The position numbers were made by a program, and so were the translations under genes. This document shows, piece after piece, positions 12,006 to 22,352 of a stretch of 64,000 nt of DNA. Position 1 is the stretch's first letter, and the number at the start of each line of letters is the position of its first letter. The stretch spans positions 388,831-452,830 of the forward strand of contig KN834754.1 of assembly GCA_000827265.1 (NCBI GenBank), in the 5' to 3' direction. Below the pieces are notes generated by a model. That model was not told the origin of the DNA. It searched no databases and saw only the letters and a program-made list of their open reading frames with translations. This DNA is from Collybiopsis luxurians FD-317 M1 (lineage: Eukaryota; Basidiomycota; Agaricomycetes; Agaricales; Omphalotaceae).

Positions 12006-14712
12006 TCACTTTCTATTACCTTTGCTCTTTGGTTTGTTTTTCGGGTCCAGAAACCAACTCCATGCATCTGCTTGGGACGTGGCTTTTGCTCGCAAATGGC
12101 CTTGTGCTTTCTCAATCTCTCCTCGACTTAGACAAAAGTCAATATGATCATTAACTTTTTGATTATCATCCGTCTCCAATTCGTTGCCGCAAACTGGGCA
12201 TATCTGTATTTCTACCAAGCGTTTCTTCCCGCCAGAAAGTGGTTTGGGGCGGGAGAGGCTACTCGGTTTTGTCGGGGACATTGGCTCATCGTCAAGAATT
12301 TGAATCTCGCCCTCGTGCTCTTCCTCAAACCCTGGCATGGAGTCGGCCCAAATGTGCTCGTCATCTTGAAACTCAATGTTAAGCCTCTGTCTCTTTCTCG
12401 GAGATGTCTGTTCGTTAGAGCCATTGAAATACTAACAGCAAGATATCAGTCAGAGTTCAAGATCAATGGTCCACCATTACTCGCCCGTTTGATACCGGAG
12501 TCAGTTGGCGCATTCAGATCCTTCAATTTTGTGACTCTCAGACCAATGAGACGGATCTTTACAGGGAGCTCAGGCAAAAGCAGCTCTTTGCCAATCTAAT
12601 GGCGCATCAGAAGTAATTCAAGCAGTGAACCGAATACTCGACAAACAGTAAACAAATCCTCCTTCTTTGTAATCCACCGCTCGAGCGATCTGGCACGCGT
12701 GAATACTGGTTGTTTGGTGAGTCAGGGGAAAGAAAAGGAGTTTTTCATCCTACCTTGATAGGTGTCTAGCTTGAACTTCAACGTCACAGTTCTACCTATT
12801 TTTTTTTTGGTGCAAATTGAATAGTATAGACTCAGACTTTTTCGGATAGGACGGACGAGATGACCGACCTGCCCAACGGCTCTCCGCCATATCATTTTCC
12901 AATTCTTCGGCGACTTCGTCTAGTTTCTGGAGCAGTTTATCCTTGTCATCAATTGCATGAAAAGTCCTAAGTTAGCAAACGGTCAGGAACATAGCATCCC
13001 TCAAGGGATCCCGAGTCTAACCTCTCAGCGCCAATGCTTTTCCGCTCTTCCCGAGAATGAGGTCTAACAATGTTAGAAGCAATACCCAGATATGTTTGTA
13101 GCATGAATTGCAGTCCAAATTCCTTATCCAGCAACGCAATGCTGACACGATGGGTGAAGATATCACCACATTTCTACACGAGACGTTAGTATGCGTATGT
13201 CGTATATGAATATCCATCATACCACAACCCCTATGGACTCGAGCAACCGTTCGTTGACTCTCCCGATGCCTGGAACCTTCCGCACAGGCAAGTCTACCAT
13301 AAATTCCCTGATAGCTTGGCTGTCGAATGGTAGATGGAACTGGCCGTTAGGTTTGTTCTACATCAATTCAGGTCATTATATGGCACGATCCTGTTTGGAG
13401 TAAGAAAACGAACCTTGTCTGAACATATCTGCATATAACAGATAGATGAAGTGGTAGTTTCGACTCAAAGCATAGGGTCCTTACCTTGGCGAGCATCTGG
13501 GACGAATCACTTTGAGTGTGTGTTTCAAAATGCGGGAGTGAATTCACCTTGTTCGGAGCTATGCCGGCACTAACAGTAAGCTTTGTCTCTTCCTGCACGA
13601 CCTTGCGCATTTCAGAAACACACTCGTCTGCGGCGAAACTATGTTGTTCGCAGTATTTGGTGATACTCAAAGGAACAAGCGTATGAGGGAACGTATGTCT
13701 GACAGGGAAAGGCTGACGTACTTGAGGTATCCTTCGTCACAGCCAGCCGCAAGCATGTCTGGGTCATAGCGCGTAAAGATCGCCATAACTTTCTTGGACA
13801 TGTTGGAATAACGCTCTGGGTGTATAGGGAGGAGGATCAGCTCAGGACAAAGTTTCTTTGCGACGAAGGCTGAAAATGGCATTAGGATGAAGTAGCAAGT
13901 TAGCAGCGCAGTCATCACTTACCGGCCATTCCAGAACGAACGCCAAACTTTCGAGCTTCATATGAAGCAGTTGTGAGTACACCTTTTCCAACCTAAACGA
14001 TGTAAATGGAGCAGCAAGTGCAAAAAGAGACAGACCAGACACACCCCGAAAGCTTTGCCTTTCAAATCTGGATTATGAAGAAGCTCCACATTCTGAAAGC
14101 AGCTGAGCTATCTAGGCTGAAAAGCAGCAAGAGGTACTGACGGCAAAGAATGCATCCATGTCAACATGAACGATAATTTGTGAGAGATCCCTTTGCGACT
14201 CTAATTCTGCCAGCTAACGGAAGCCAAGTGAGAAGTTTTGAAAGTAGTAATCGGAGCACGTTGGCATACGAGATGGGACACACTAGATTCAACCTGGACT
14301 GTTACAGTATATAATTCAGGTGCATGCGACAAAATGCGGTATTGAAACGCACCTAGATCAGCTTCTTTTAGCGCTCTCTCTCGTATCTGCATCAACTTCT
14401 CGATTCTCTGTGTGAGCTCCTTGTCCTTCTTTTTCTCATTCTGTGTAACAGAAATACGCGAATTGGATATAGAAGCTGGAGGGCAAGAGCAAAGATCCGT
14501 GCCTCATAGAATTTAGAGCCTTTGGAAGCTTCAGCAATGATACGATTTATTTCGGACTGATCGGTTGTAAGTCTAAGTGCGTGTCAGTTTGAAAACTGTT
14601 GGATTAAAGAAAATTCTTGCCCTGCTTTGCCTGAAGATGGCCCCGCCAAACGTTTCAGAAGGCTCTTGCTTTGCGATGAGACTGGGATAGAATCCAAATC
14701 TGCTTCATTCAT
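12006..14712 (-). CDS. DNA polymerase kappa (DinB-type Y-family translesion polymerase)
   Basis: Translesion polymerase that copies past bulky or alkylated bases. Starting at ATG 14712: a KAG...DQSEINRIIAEASKG segment; the kappa-specific helix SKFYENEKKKDKELTQRIEK; palm motif IIVHVDMDAFFA with its metal-binding aspartates; GVLTTASYEARKFGVRSGMA; the second catalytic pair in GCDEGYL; SAGIAPNKMLAKICSDKNKP; the helix-hairpin-helix block VRKVPGIGRVNERLLESIG; and the little-finger TVTLKFKLDTYQVFTRARS. The C-terminus carries one UBZ-type zinc finger (CPVCGNELETDDNQKVNDHIDFC spans the C-x2-C...H-x3-C ligands), which in this family binds ubiquitinated PCNA. The gene has about a dozen short introns. 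Three appear to use GC donors, and one exon is only 15 nt. All catalytic residues are intact, so I take it as functional. Confidence 0.93.
12432..12484 (-). other. GC-AG intron in pol kappa (donor GCGAGT)
   Basis: A 53-nt intron joining DSGIKR to YFNGSNEQ. Every nearby GT donor gives a wrong frame or a stop, while cutting before GCGAGT restores the reading frame exactly. Confidence 0.75.
13414..13428 (-). other. 15-nt micro-exon encoding ICSDK (pol kappa)
   Basis: Between MLAK and NKPNGQF, the conserved ICSDK is encoded by an isolated 15-nt exon. It is flanked by a 56-nt intron on each side (13429-13484 with donor GTAAGG; 13358-13413 with donor GTTCGT). The rebuilt run MLAKICSDKNKPNGQF matches the family without a gap. 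Confidence 0.85.
14441..14502 (-). other. GC-AG intron in pol kappa (donor GCACGG)
   Basis: A 62-nt intron splitting SKFYE from NEKKKD. No GT lies near the exon end, and the joined motif FYENEKKKD is an invariant kappa signature, so the GC donor is the only reasonable solution. Confidence 0.85.
14573..14620 (-). other. GC-AG intron in pol kappa (donor GCAAGA)
   Basis: A 48-nt intron joining SSGKAG to LTTDQSEINRI. The only GT inside the open frame would leave a 24-nt intron, so the GC donor is favoured. Confidence 0.8.
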
Positions 14713-15029
14713 TGACAGTTTTGGTACAAGAGGCTTGCGTAAGGTTAGAAAGACATCCAAGTGATAAAGAAACTCAGTTCCCCGGCGTCATTCGGTGTTC
14801 GCGTATCTCACGTGCTATATGACTCAGTCGCTACGCCTTCGCGACTCCGAGCACCGACGCGAGTAATAATTAATATACAGTAGTCAATGAATTTCTGGAA
14901 GATGATATAGATACATTGAATCCATTAATTAGGTTGAATAATTTAGCCACTCCATCGCAGATGGTAGTACATAAATCACCGGTAGCTGAATTTTCTCCCA
15001 AGCCATAACTTAATGTGATCCCGGTAGAG
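14713..15029. other. intergenic: pol kappa promoter
   Basis: No gene is seen. This is upstream of pol kappa, which reads leftward, and downstream of the caspase-fold gene stop. It holds the CACGTG and TGACTCA motifs listed separately and AT-rich stretches near 14870. Confidence 0.6.
14809..14826. promoter_or_regulatory. CACGTG E-box and TGACTCA (AP-1/bZIP) site
   Basis: CACGTG at 14809-14814 and TGACTCA at 14820-14826, both exact palindrome-type consensus sites, lie about 100 bp upstream of the pol kappa start. CACGTG is bound by bHLH factors and TGACTCA by AP-1/Gcn4-type bZIP factors. Binding here is inferred. Confidence 0.4.
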
Positions 15030-16319
15030 CTATTTGATCAGAGGAGCAAGGAGAGGCTTTGACGCCAAAATAGCTTCAGCAGTTTCAATAAGTTCTGATT
15101 TACCTGCAGAATTTTTGATATCGGATATGCTAACGGTTCGACAAATAGAAACGGAGTGGGGAGTCGACTGTTTATGAAACGGCGCAGTGTGCAGCAAGGT
15201 TTGAAACGCCTTTCGCAGGCGAACGTATGACCATCCGTGATTATGGGGAGTACGAGCCCAGCAGTGTTTGGGCAAAGACGAGGAACTTTTAGACCGTACA
15301 GTACACCAGTTGGAGGAGACATCCTGGACGGTCACTGTGGCGAGGGCGGGATTTCGAGAACCAAAATAATTATGAGCATGTAGCGAAAACTCTCCGCCCT
15401 TCTCGATGCCATGCTCAGAGCCGAGTTCGATCCTGATTCCGTTTTCACTATTGAATAATACAGGGATATAACGAGGGTCCTGAGTGAATGGAACTCCGTT
15501 CAACAGATAGTCAGAGTGGGTTCCGGAACAGTATGGAACTTGGTGGCCCATTTTCTGACGTATTTGATCCATTAGAGTCGCAAATGGTGTGATATGTAGC
15601 GGTACGGATCGCATAACTTTCAGGAAAGCGGTGGTAAATTTCCCGCCTTCTTTCCCTTCGATGGCAATCGTGCCAGGTTTACACGCGGTTACGACTGTGT
15701 GGCTAGTCCAATTGCGGCTATAAAAGCTTTCGTTACGTTTCTGGAGTTTTGGACAAAGATGGGACCCGCGGTATAGGTCCTCCGCAGCTGCTTTACTAGT
15801 AGAGGTCCAGCGGACACAACTGCGGTCGCGGGAATTAGATGGAGGTGGGGCAAAGCAAGAATCAATCATCAATGTGATGTTATTCCCTTTTGCCTTGGAG
15901 AGGTCATGAAGGAAAGTGTGCATGGCGCGAGCGGATATCCCAGCTATCCGACCTTCTGGCGCCTTTGTGTCGTGGTCGTAGGGACAAAGGACCTCGACGT
16001 TGCACCGCATAGGTCCATCCAGAAGCCAGTCATGAGGAGCCTTCAACGTGCTGCCATGTCCAGCAAAATAGATGAGGATCGCATCACCTTTTTGAATGCG
16101 ACTATTGTGCAGAAGATGGGCGCCGAGAGTGACTTCGATGTTTTGCTTGGTTGCACGTTCGTCGAGCAGCATAGCGATTTGGTGTTTGGGAACACCAAGG
16201 TCGTCGACCAGCCAGCGCTTCATGGATTTCGCGTCGTCGACGCAGCTTTCCAAGTTCCAAATATCTCCCGACTTGTACTGGTCGATGCCAATAACAACAG
16301 CGAATACGCGGCCGTCCAT
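15030..16319 (-). CDS. caspase-fold (peptidase C14) protein, metacaspase-like
   Basis: An intronless 429-residue protein in a neighbourhood of intron-rich genes. The N-terminal ~250 residues are a caspase p20-like domain: RVFAVVIGIDQYKSGDIWNL, then CVDDAKSMKRWLVDDLGVP, the catalytic histidine in LIYFAGHGS and the catalytic cysteine in ITLMIDSCF. Family members more often read DCCHSG at the last site; here the block is DSCFAPPP, so the cysteine is kept but the following His-Ser-Gly is lost. The C-terminal ~150 residues contain a likely beta domain (RIELGSEHGIEKGGEFSLHA). No NACHT, death or signal sequence is attached. Agaricomycetes carry many such proteins of unknown function. It may be a protease or an inactive scaffold. 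Confidence 0.82.
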   Translation of the reverse strand: MDGRVFAVVIGIDQYKSGDIWNLESCVDDAKSMKRWLVDDLGVPKHQIAMLLDERATKQNIEVTLGAHLLHNSRIQKGDAILIYFAGHGSTLKAPHDWLLDGPMRCNVEVLCPYDHDTKAPEGRIAGISARAMHTFLHDLSKAKGNNITLMIDSCFAPPPSNSRDRSCVRWTSTSKAAAEDLYRGSHLCPKLQKRNESFYSRNWTSHTVVTACKPGTIAIEGKEGGKFTTAFLKVMRSVPLHITPFATLMDQIRQKMGHQVPYCSGTHSDYLLNGVPFTQDPRYIPVLFNSENGIRIELGSEHGIEKGGEFSLHAHNYFGSRNPALATVTVQDVSSNWCTVRSKSSSSLPKHCWARTPHNHGWSYVRLRKAFQTLLHTAPFHKQSTPHSVSICRTVSISDIKNSAGKSELIETAEAILASKPLLAPLIK

Positions 16320-16662
16320 CGTGGCAAGTTACAATCTGTTGGGCGGAGTGAAAATGTGTTCTGTGGGGAGTAGAGAGTTATGATCACCTAGCGAGTTCCA
16401 GACTGTGGTTGTCGGGTTGGTCACTATCATAGTACTGGCTATATAACTGCTCGGGAGAAAGTAGCTGGCGGAAAGCAGGGCGGCAGAGAGCTTTCGTGTG
16501 GCATGCATACAGCATGAGTGACGGTGTCTATCACAGTCATTAATTTTACATCTTGATATCGATCACAGAGGCATATTTAAACGTTCGAACTCGGTGGAGG
16601 TTGGTATGGCCAAGAATGGAAATATGTATACATAATCAATACAGCTTTGACCAGTTCCACCA
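16320..16662. other. divergent intergenic region between the caspase-fold gene and ATG6
   Basis: No coding signal. It drives the caspase-fold gene leftward and ATG6 rightward. A TATA-like ATATTTAAA lies near 16572, about 90 bp upstream of the ATG6 start. Confidence 0.55.
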
Positions 16663-18374
16663 TGAGCTCTGCGTCAGTCGTTTGCCAGCAATGTAAAGAA
16701 CCTCTTCAGGTAAATTTTCTGCAATTCCTCATTATTGGCAGTTGTAATGCATACTCAATGCCTAGCTGGATGCATCACTAGTTGACCTGGCTCCTTCCGT
16801 CTACGATACGATCATAGCATCGTTACCTTCACGGTCGTCATCCTCTACGCATGCTCGACATGAGACCGATTCGGAAAAACTGGAGCAGCTTTCCGCGCCG
16901 TCCTCTGTCAAGGAGCTCTGGCAGAAATCCCGAGACAGTCCGAGTTCCGCCGCACCTTTGTCAGCCAAAGCGCAAGGCAAGCAGCCCCAAAATAGCACCT
17001 TTTCACCACAAGATTCGTTTGTATTACTGCAGGACAGTGTTGTTCACCATACGCCTTCGGTTTCTACCCCAGTTCGCTCCAAGAAAGGATCGATCAAGGC
17101 CAGGGGTGCGGCAAACCAGACACCAACATCTGTAACCAAACATCCAGATCCGGTCTCACCGACTTCGCCTCCTCTTTCACATCATTTGCGCTCGACCGTG
17201 CGGCTCTTCAATTTAATATCCTCTCGAACCGATATCGATCATCCCCTCTGCGCAGAATGCACGCAAGTTTTGCTCGTGTCTTTACAGCGTCAGCTAGATG
17301 AGACAAAGAAGGAAAGGGATGGATATATTGCGTTCGAAAAGGAAGTCAGGAAGGAACGGGAGAGGGAAACACAGGGGATATCGAAAGAGGAAGCAGAGAA
17401 AAAGATCGAAAAGTTAAAACTGGATGAACAGCTGGCGATTGAACAACTAAAGGAAGCCGAGAGAGAGCGACGACAACTGGATGAGGAACTCCGGGTCCTC
17501 GAGCAGGAAGAAAAGTTGCTGGAACTAGAAGAAGCAAGGTATGACTGTCGTTGACAATTTTACTTTATCATCGACAATTTCCTGCAGTTTTTGGAGGAAT
17601 CACAACGACAACATACTGGCCACCGATCAGCAAACTGCACAGCTTGCAACTTTACGAGCCGCTTATGCCTCGGATTCAGTCGTTCTCGAAAAGCTCGAAC
17701 GTACCAACGTGTACAACGACGCATTCTGTATAGGTCACGATGGAGTATTCGGCACTATCAACGGACTACGATTAGGCAGGGTCCCAGGAGTTCCCGTAGG
17801 CATTTTGTTTATAGTTCTCAATACGCAGCTGATTTTCTTCAGGTGGAATGGGCTGAAATCAACGCAGCTTGGGGTCAGACTCTTCTTCTTCTACACACGA
17901 TCGCGAGAAAAATAGATTACAAGTTTGAAAGGTTGGTTCTATTTGGTGATTTCGGCTGGCCTCTAACGTCTACCTAGTTACCGTCTGGTGCCTATGGGAT
18001 CATTTTCTCGAATTGAACGGATATCTGGAGACAAAGCGAGTTATGAATTATACGGCTCTGGGCATATGGGGAGGTTATTACACAATCGACGCTTCGACTT
18101 TGGAATGGTGGCATTCATTGACTGCTTGAAATGTCTTATAGACTATATCAAGGCTCAGGATCCTAGTGTCGACTTTCCTCATCAGTAATTCATTCGGTTC
18201 GGCTTCACTGTCCGCGCATCTGACAAATTTATCAGGATATCGAAAGACAAGATTGGGGATGTTTCCATAAAGCTGCAATTCAATCAGGAAGAAGCTTGGA
18301 CTCGGTCATTAAGACATGTTCTTTTAGCATTGAAGATCTGCTTGAAATGGGCTACGAATGGTGTCAACGGATGA
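16663..18374 (+). CDS. ATG6: autophagy protein ATG6 (Beclin 1 / Vps30)
   Basis: Regulatory subunit of the Vps34 PI3-kinase complexes that start autophagosome formation and sort vacuolar proteins. Exon 1 encodes [16 protein letters not shown], the zinc-motif-like Beclin N-terminus with a CxxC pair. A Ser-rich disordered region leads to [15 protein letters not shown] (second CxxC), then a long charged coiled coil ([20 protein letters not shown] and on to [13 protein letters not shown]). The evolutionarily conserved C-terminal domain follows: FWRNHNDN..., [55 protein letters not shown] and [14 protein letters not shown]. It ends in [19 protein letters not shown], the aromatic/hydrophobic membrane-contact region. 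Length and order are complete. Confidence 0.93.
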
Positions 18375-18638
18375 CCGGGATAGATTGGATTATTCATTTC
18401 ATTTAAATAGAAGTGATGGTAGATAACAAAGTGGAAATTTGTACTGCACATGTTTGAATAATGCCAAGTAAGCTATCGGATTTGCGAGACGGATCTTGTA
18501 AAGGGGATACGGATCGTGCGGTGTACTCTGGGAACACCATGACAAACCAACGGAAGCATAATTGCGCAATTATTACAACGCATCTATTTTTTGATTACTT
18601 TAACTCGACTTTATCCATTCGACTTTTACTGTTAACTA

Positions 18639-21339
18639 ATGGGTCTGCTATCTCTTGGAACACCCCTAAGTTGGGATGACACCAAAACTGTAGCCGATCA
18701 CATACGGAATCATGGCATCACTCAGTTCCTTCATACGTGGGACAGATTGAAGGATAAGAATGGTGATGAATTGCTCTGGGGTGACGAGGTAATGGCTCAC
18801 CCTCTCCATTCCTTGTTGTTTTCAGTAGATCTCTTCAGATCGAGTACATGGTCGTTTACCTCGACGATGAATCCAAGAATGCAAAACTTTCCCTCCGCCA
18901 AACTGAAATTCTCACAAAGTTGAGCTCGATTGTGAATAACCTAATCTCAGAAACTCAGGATTCGTATGTGTTTCTTCTCTGGAATCAATGCCTAAACTTA
19001 AGAGTCCGAATCAGGATTACGCCACCTACTTTTCATCCCGAGTATGGACGTTACATGCTGGAATCTACTCCTGGTTCGCCCTTCACCGGTTCCATCTCAG
19101 ATTTACTTGCAGTTGAGAAGAACATGCGCTACAGGCAGGCTCTATTACTTTGATGATTTCTTGATATACTCATACAAGAATAAAGGAGGAGCCTAGCACG
19201 CAAACATCTAAAGTCGAACGAAATACCTTTAACCCTTACTTCCTTCCCCCGTCTTGGAAGTCCTGGTCAATTTACTGAACCATACCATAGTCCTTGCGAT
19301 GCTGTCTCAAGCCACAGCCTGTTCCTACCTCAGGAAATCACAAACCCTCATGCTCGTTTCCCGTCAGTGCTCAAAACTTTCATCCCCCTCTATTTCATTC
19401 AGCTTATAGCCCCGCATATAGCACCCTGACGGCCAACATTCGTAGTAGACGAGGCTCCAAAGTAGCAATCAACTTGCCGATCTTCTTCGATGAACAGACA
19501 CCTCGACCTTTTGTCGATCCCAATATTCCCTGGGACCGATCCATTTATCCTGAAGATTCAGGTTCATTGGTTTCCTTTATGTTTGTATTTTCTCTCATCC
19601 ATCGCACAGAGGCCAAGAATGGAGCAGCGCTGACCGACCACATCTACATGGACGCCATGGGCTTCGGTATGGGCTGCTGTTGCCTACAGTTAACGTATCA
19701 AGCTTGTAATGTGAACGATGCGCGACGCCTTTACGACGGATTGATACCTATCGGTCCTATCATGGTCAAGACATTTATCACCCGTATGTCATCTTTTGAC
19801 TAACACATGAAATTAGTTGGCTCTCACTGCTGGAAGTCCCATATGGCGAGGCTATCTCAGCGACGTTGACTGTCGTTGGAATGTCGTAGCTGGAAGTGTG
19901 GATGATCGCACTGAGGAAGAACGGGGCCTTAAGGTTCTTCCAGCCGTAGCATGTCTAATGAAAGTTACTTACTCTCCAGGTTACAGCCTCTCAAACATGA
20001 CAGGTTCAAGATTCCAAAATCGCGTTATGACAGCGTGGACTTGTATATATCGGAAGATTGGAGGAACAGAACGGAATACAACGATCAACCAATTGTCATT
20101 GACGAATGCATCTACAATCGTTTAATGCAACACGGTATGTTGCATCCCACTCATTATACCGCGCTATTTAGCTTCGACCCAGGTCTTGACGATTTGCTCT
20201 CCAAACACATTGCCCATCTCTTCATTCGGGATCCATTGGTAGTTTTTTCTGAAATGATTAATCAGAATGACGAAGAGAGCAATGACCACTTTGAAGTAAG
20301 AGCATCTAATGACTTGCCCGGTCCGTGGTCCTGACTGCATCCGTCTCAGAACATTCAGTCTACCAATTGGCAGACGCTGCGTTTCAAACCACCCCCTCCC
20401 AACTCACCCATTGGCTGGCGTGTGGAGTTTCGTAGTATGGAAGTCCAGATGACGGACTTTGAAAATGCAGCCTACGCGGTATTCATCACCCTGCTTTCAC
20501 GCGCCATCTTGAGTTTCAATCTAAATTTTTACATACCGATTTCGAAGGTACGCTCATTTCTCGAACGTAACAGGGCTTTGTGCTGATCCTATCAATTGAG
20601 GTGGACGAAAACATGGCGCGTGCGCAGGCAAGGGGTGCTTCCAAGTCTGGGAAATTTTATTTCCGCAAGGATGTTCACTCAGCCGGAAACAGCCCAAAGT
20701 CGTCTGGATCTAGCTCTCCAGTCGATGGAGTTCGACCAAAGGAGCGGAAACTCAGAAATTGTTTCCCACCGCCCGAAATACCTGAAGATGGTATTTATAG
20801 GGGGCCTGTCGAGGAAGAGTACGAGGAAATGACCATTGATGAGATAATGAATGGGAAGGTCAGCCCACCGTGCGTTTTGCGGAAGAGATGTGCTAACATT
20901 CTCATGTAGGGCAACTCTTACTCTGGCCTGCTAGGATTGGTGTGGGCGTATATCGACACACTGGATGTTGAAGGGCAAGAATTATCAAAGATTCGAAGCT
21001 ATCTCGATCTTATTCGACAGCGAGCGAACGGTAGGTCTAAAAAAATCTTGAGTCCTAGCTTTTTGAGAGATTGTGATTAGGTTCGTTACTTACACCCGCA
21101 ACCTGGATCCGAAATTTTGTTCGTACACATCCTGCGTACGCCCGCGATTCTGTGGTTACACAAGAAATGAACTATGACTTGATAGTTGCAATTGACGAAA
21201 TGTAAGCAACTCTATGCCTTCGTTCGGAACGATTTTCGCTAATCATTCGTGTAGTGAACGTGGTGTGAGATCTGCCCCCGACCTTCTTCCTGCAAATTAC
21301 ACTGGAGGAGGGACTGATGGGGGCTCCCTATCCCCTTAA
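18639..21339 (+). CDS. GSH1: glutamate-cysteine ligase (gamma-glutamylcysteine synthetase)
   Basis: First and rate-limiting step of glutathione synthesis: ATP-dependent joining of glutamate to cysteine, in the cytosol. The N-terminus [20 protein letters not shown] is diagnostic for the eukaryotic enzyme. Further family blocks are [54 protein letters not shown], the active-site stretch [59 protein letters not shown] and [20 protein letters not shown]. The C-terminal exons run to [12 protein letters not shown]. The gene has at least ten short introns, one with a GC donor at 19135-19185. It follows ATG6 head-to-tail after 264 bp and converges on the ATP synthase delta gene. Confidence 0.93.
19135..19185 (+). 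other. GC-AG intron in glutamate-cysteine ligase (donor GCAGGC)
   Basis: A 51-nt intron joining EKNMRYR to RSLARKHLK. The sequence after the exon contains no GT for about 50 nt, and the joined peptide follows the family without a gap, so a GC donor is required. Confidence 0.8.
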
Positions 21340-21510
21340 TTATAGCGCATATGTATTCTTATTTTTATGGTTGTGGGCAATAAACACTTTAGACAGAACA
21401 TAATATGTAGCTTGTGTCTCGCGCACTTTTCACTGGTATTTTCCAAGTTGATTGAAAAATGCGGAATTCTCTATCCTCATTCTACATATTGTGGACGCGA
21501 GAGTTGTTCT

Positions 21511-22163
21511 CTATTTTGAACCCAGCGCGTGTTGCAGCGATTCGTAAACATCCGCTTCGATACGTGCCTCCACCTTATCTTCCTCGGTACCATTGCCTGA
21601 AGCGACCCTGAGAGCTTCCTGGAGATTGGTACGGACAGCCTGTAGAATGATATATGTGTAAAAGGGAGGAAAGAAGAAGATAGCACACGGACCTCAATTG
21701 AGAAGTCTTCCAGAGGAGCAGCTTCCACGGCATTAATTGTGAGGCTGTTGTTGGGGTGGACAGTGGCGAATCCACCAGAGACTAACGATACAAAGAATTA
21801 GTGAGGACAAAATTAGACCATGGTGCTGTTACGCACTGAACCACTTCTTAGAACCACCGCTAGATTCGATGACCTCCACCACACCGGGACGCAGAGGTTC
21901 AACAGAAGGAACGTGGTTTGCAAGAATACCCATGTCACCAGTAGCAGCACAGACGTTCACCTGGACAACGTCGGTAGAATTGAAGATGGACTGAACAGAA
22001 ATTTAGCCAAATGAATGAAATGAAAAGTGGTCCAACATACTTGGTGCGGTAGAGCAAGAGAGAGTTTAATTTTGTCGGACGCTTCAGCATATCCACGACG
22101 AGCAACGTGAATTACAGAGGGAGTGCGTCGTGCAGCCGAAGTTGCCAGTCGTAGGGAAGCCAT
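21511..22163 (-). CDS. ATP16: F1 ATP synthase delta (bacterial epsilon-type) subunit, mitochondrial
   Basis: Central-stalk subunit of mitochondrial F1Fo ATP synthase. The first in-frame ATG is at 22163: MASLRLATSAARRTPSVIHV, then ARRGYAEASDKIKLSLALPH, a classic presequence with a likely cleavage site near RRGYAE. After an intron, STDVVQVNVCAATGDMGIL continues to ANHVPSVEPLRPGVVEVIES, the conserved beta-sandwich. GGFATVHPNNSLTINAVEAA follows, then the C-terminal two-helix segment NLQEALRVASGNGTEEDKVE ending QHALGSK. Length is about 160 residues, as expected. It is divergent from the AlkB-like gene across 189 bp. Confidence 0.93.
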
Positions 22164-22352
22164 GGTCAAGGCCAAGTTTTAAGAGGTGGAGGTTTTCGGG
22201 ATGCCTACGGCTTTGGCCGCCCGCCATCAACTACTTGGGCGCTTAATGTTCTACCAACCGTCATGTACCCAAATTTTTCTGAGTGACACGTCCATCTGCT
22301 CCAGGTCATTGTGGACAGGATATCTCTCGACCCAATCGAGCTAACCACAGCC

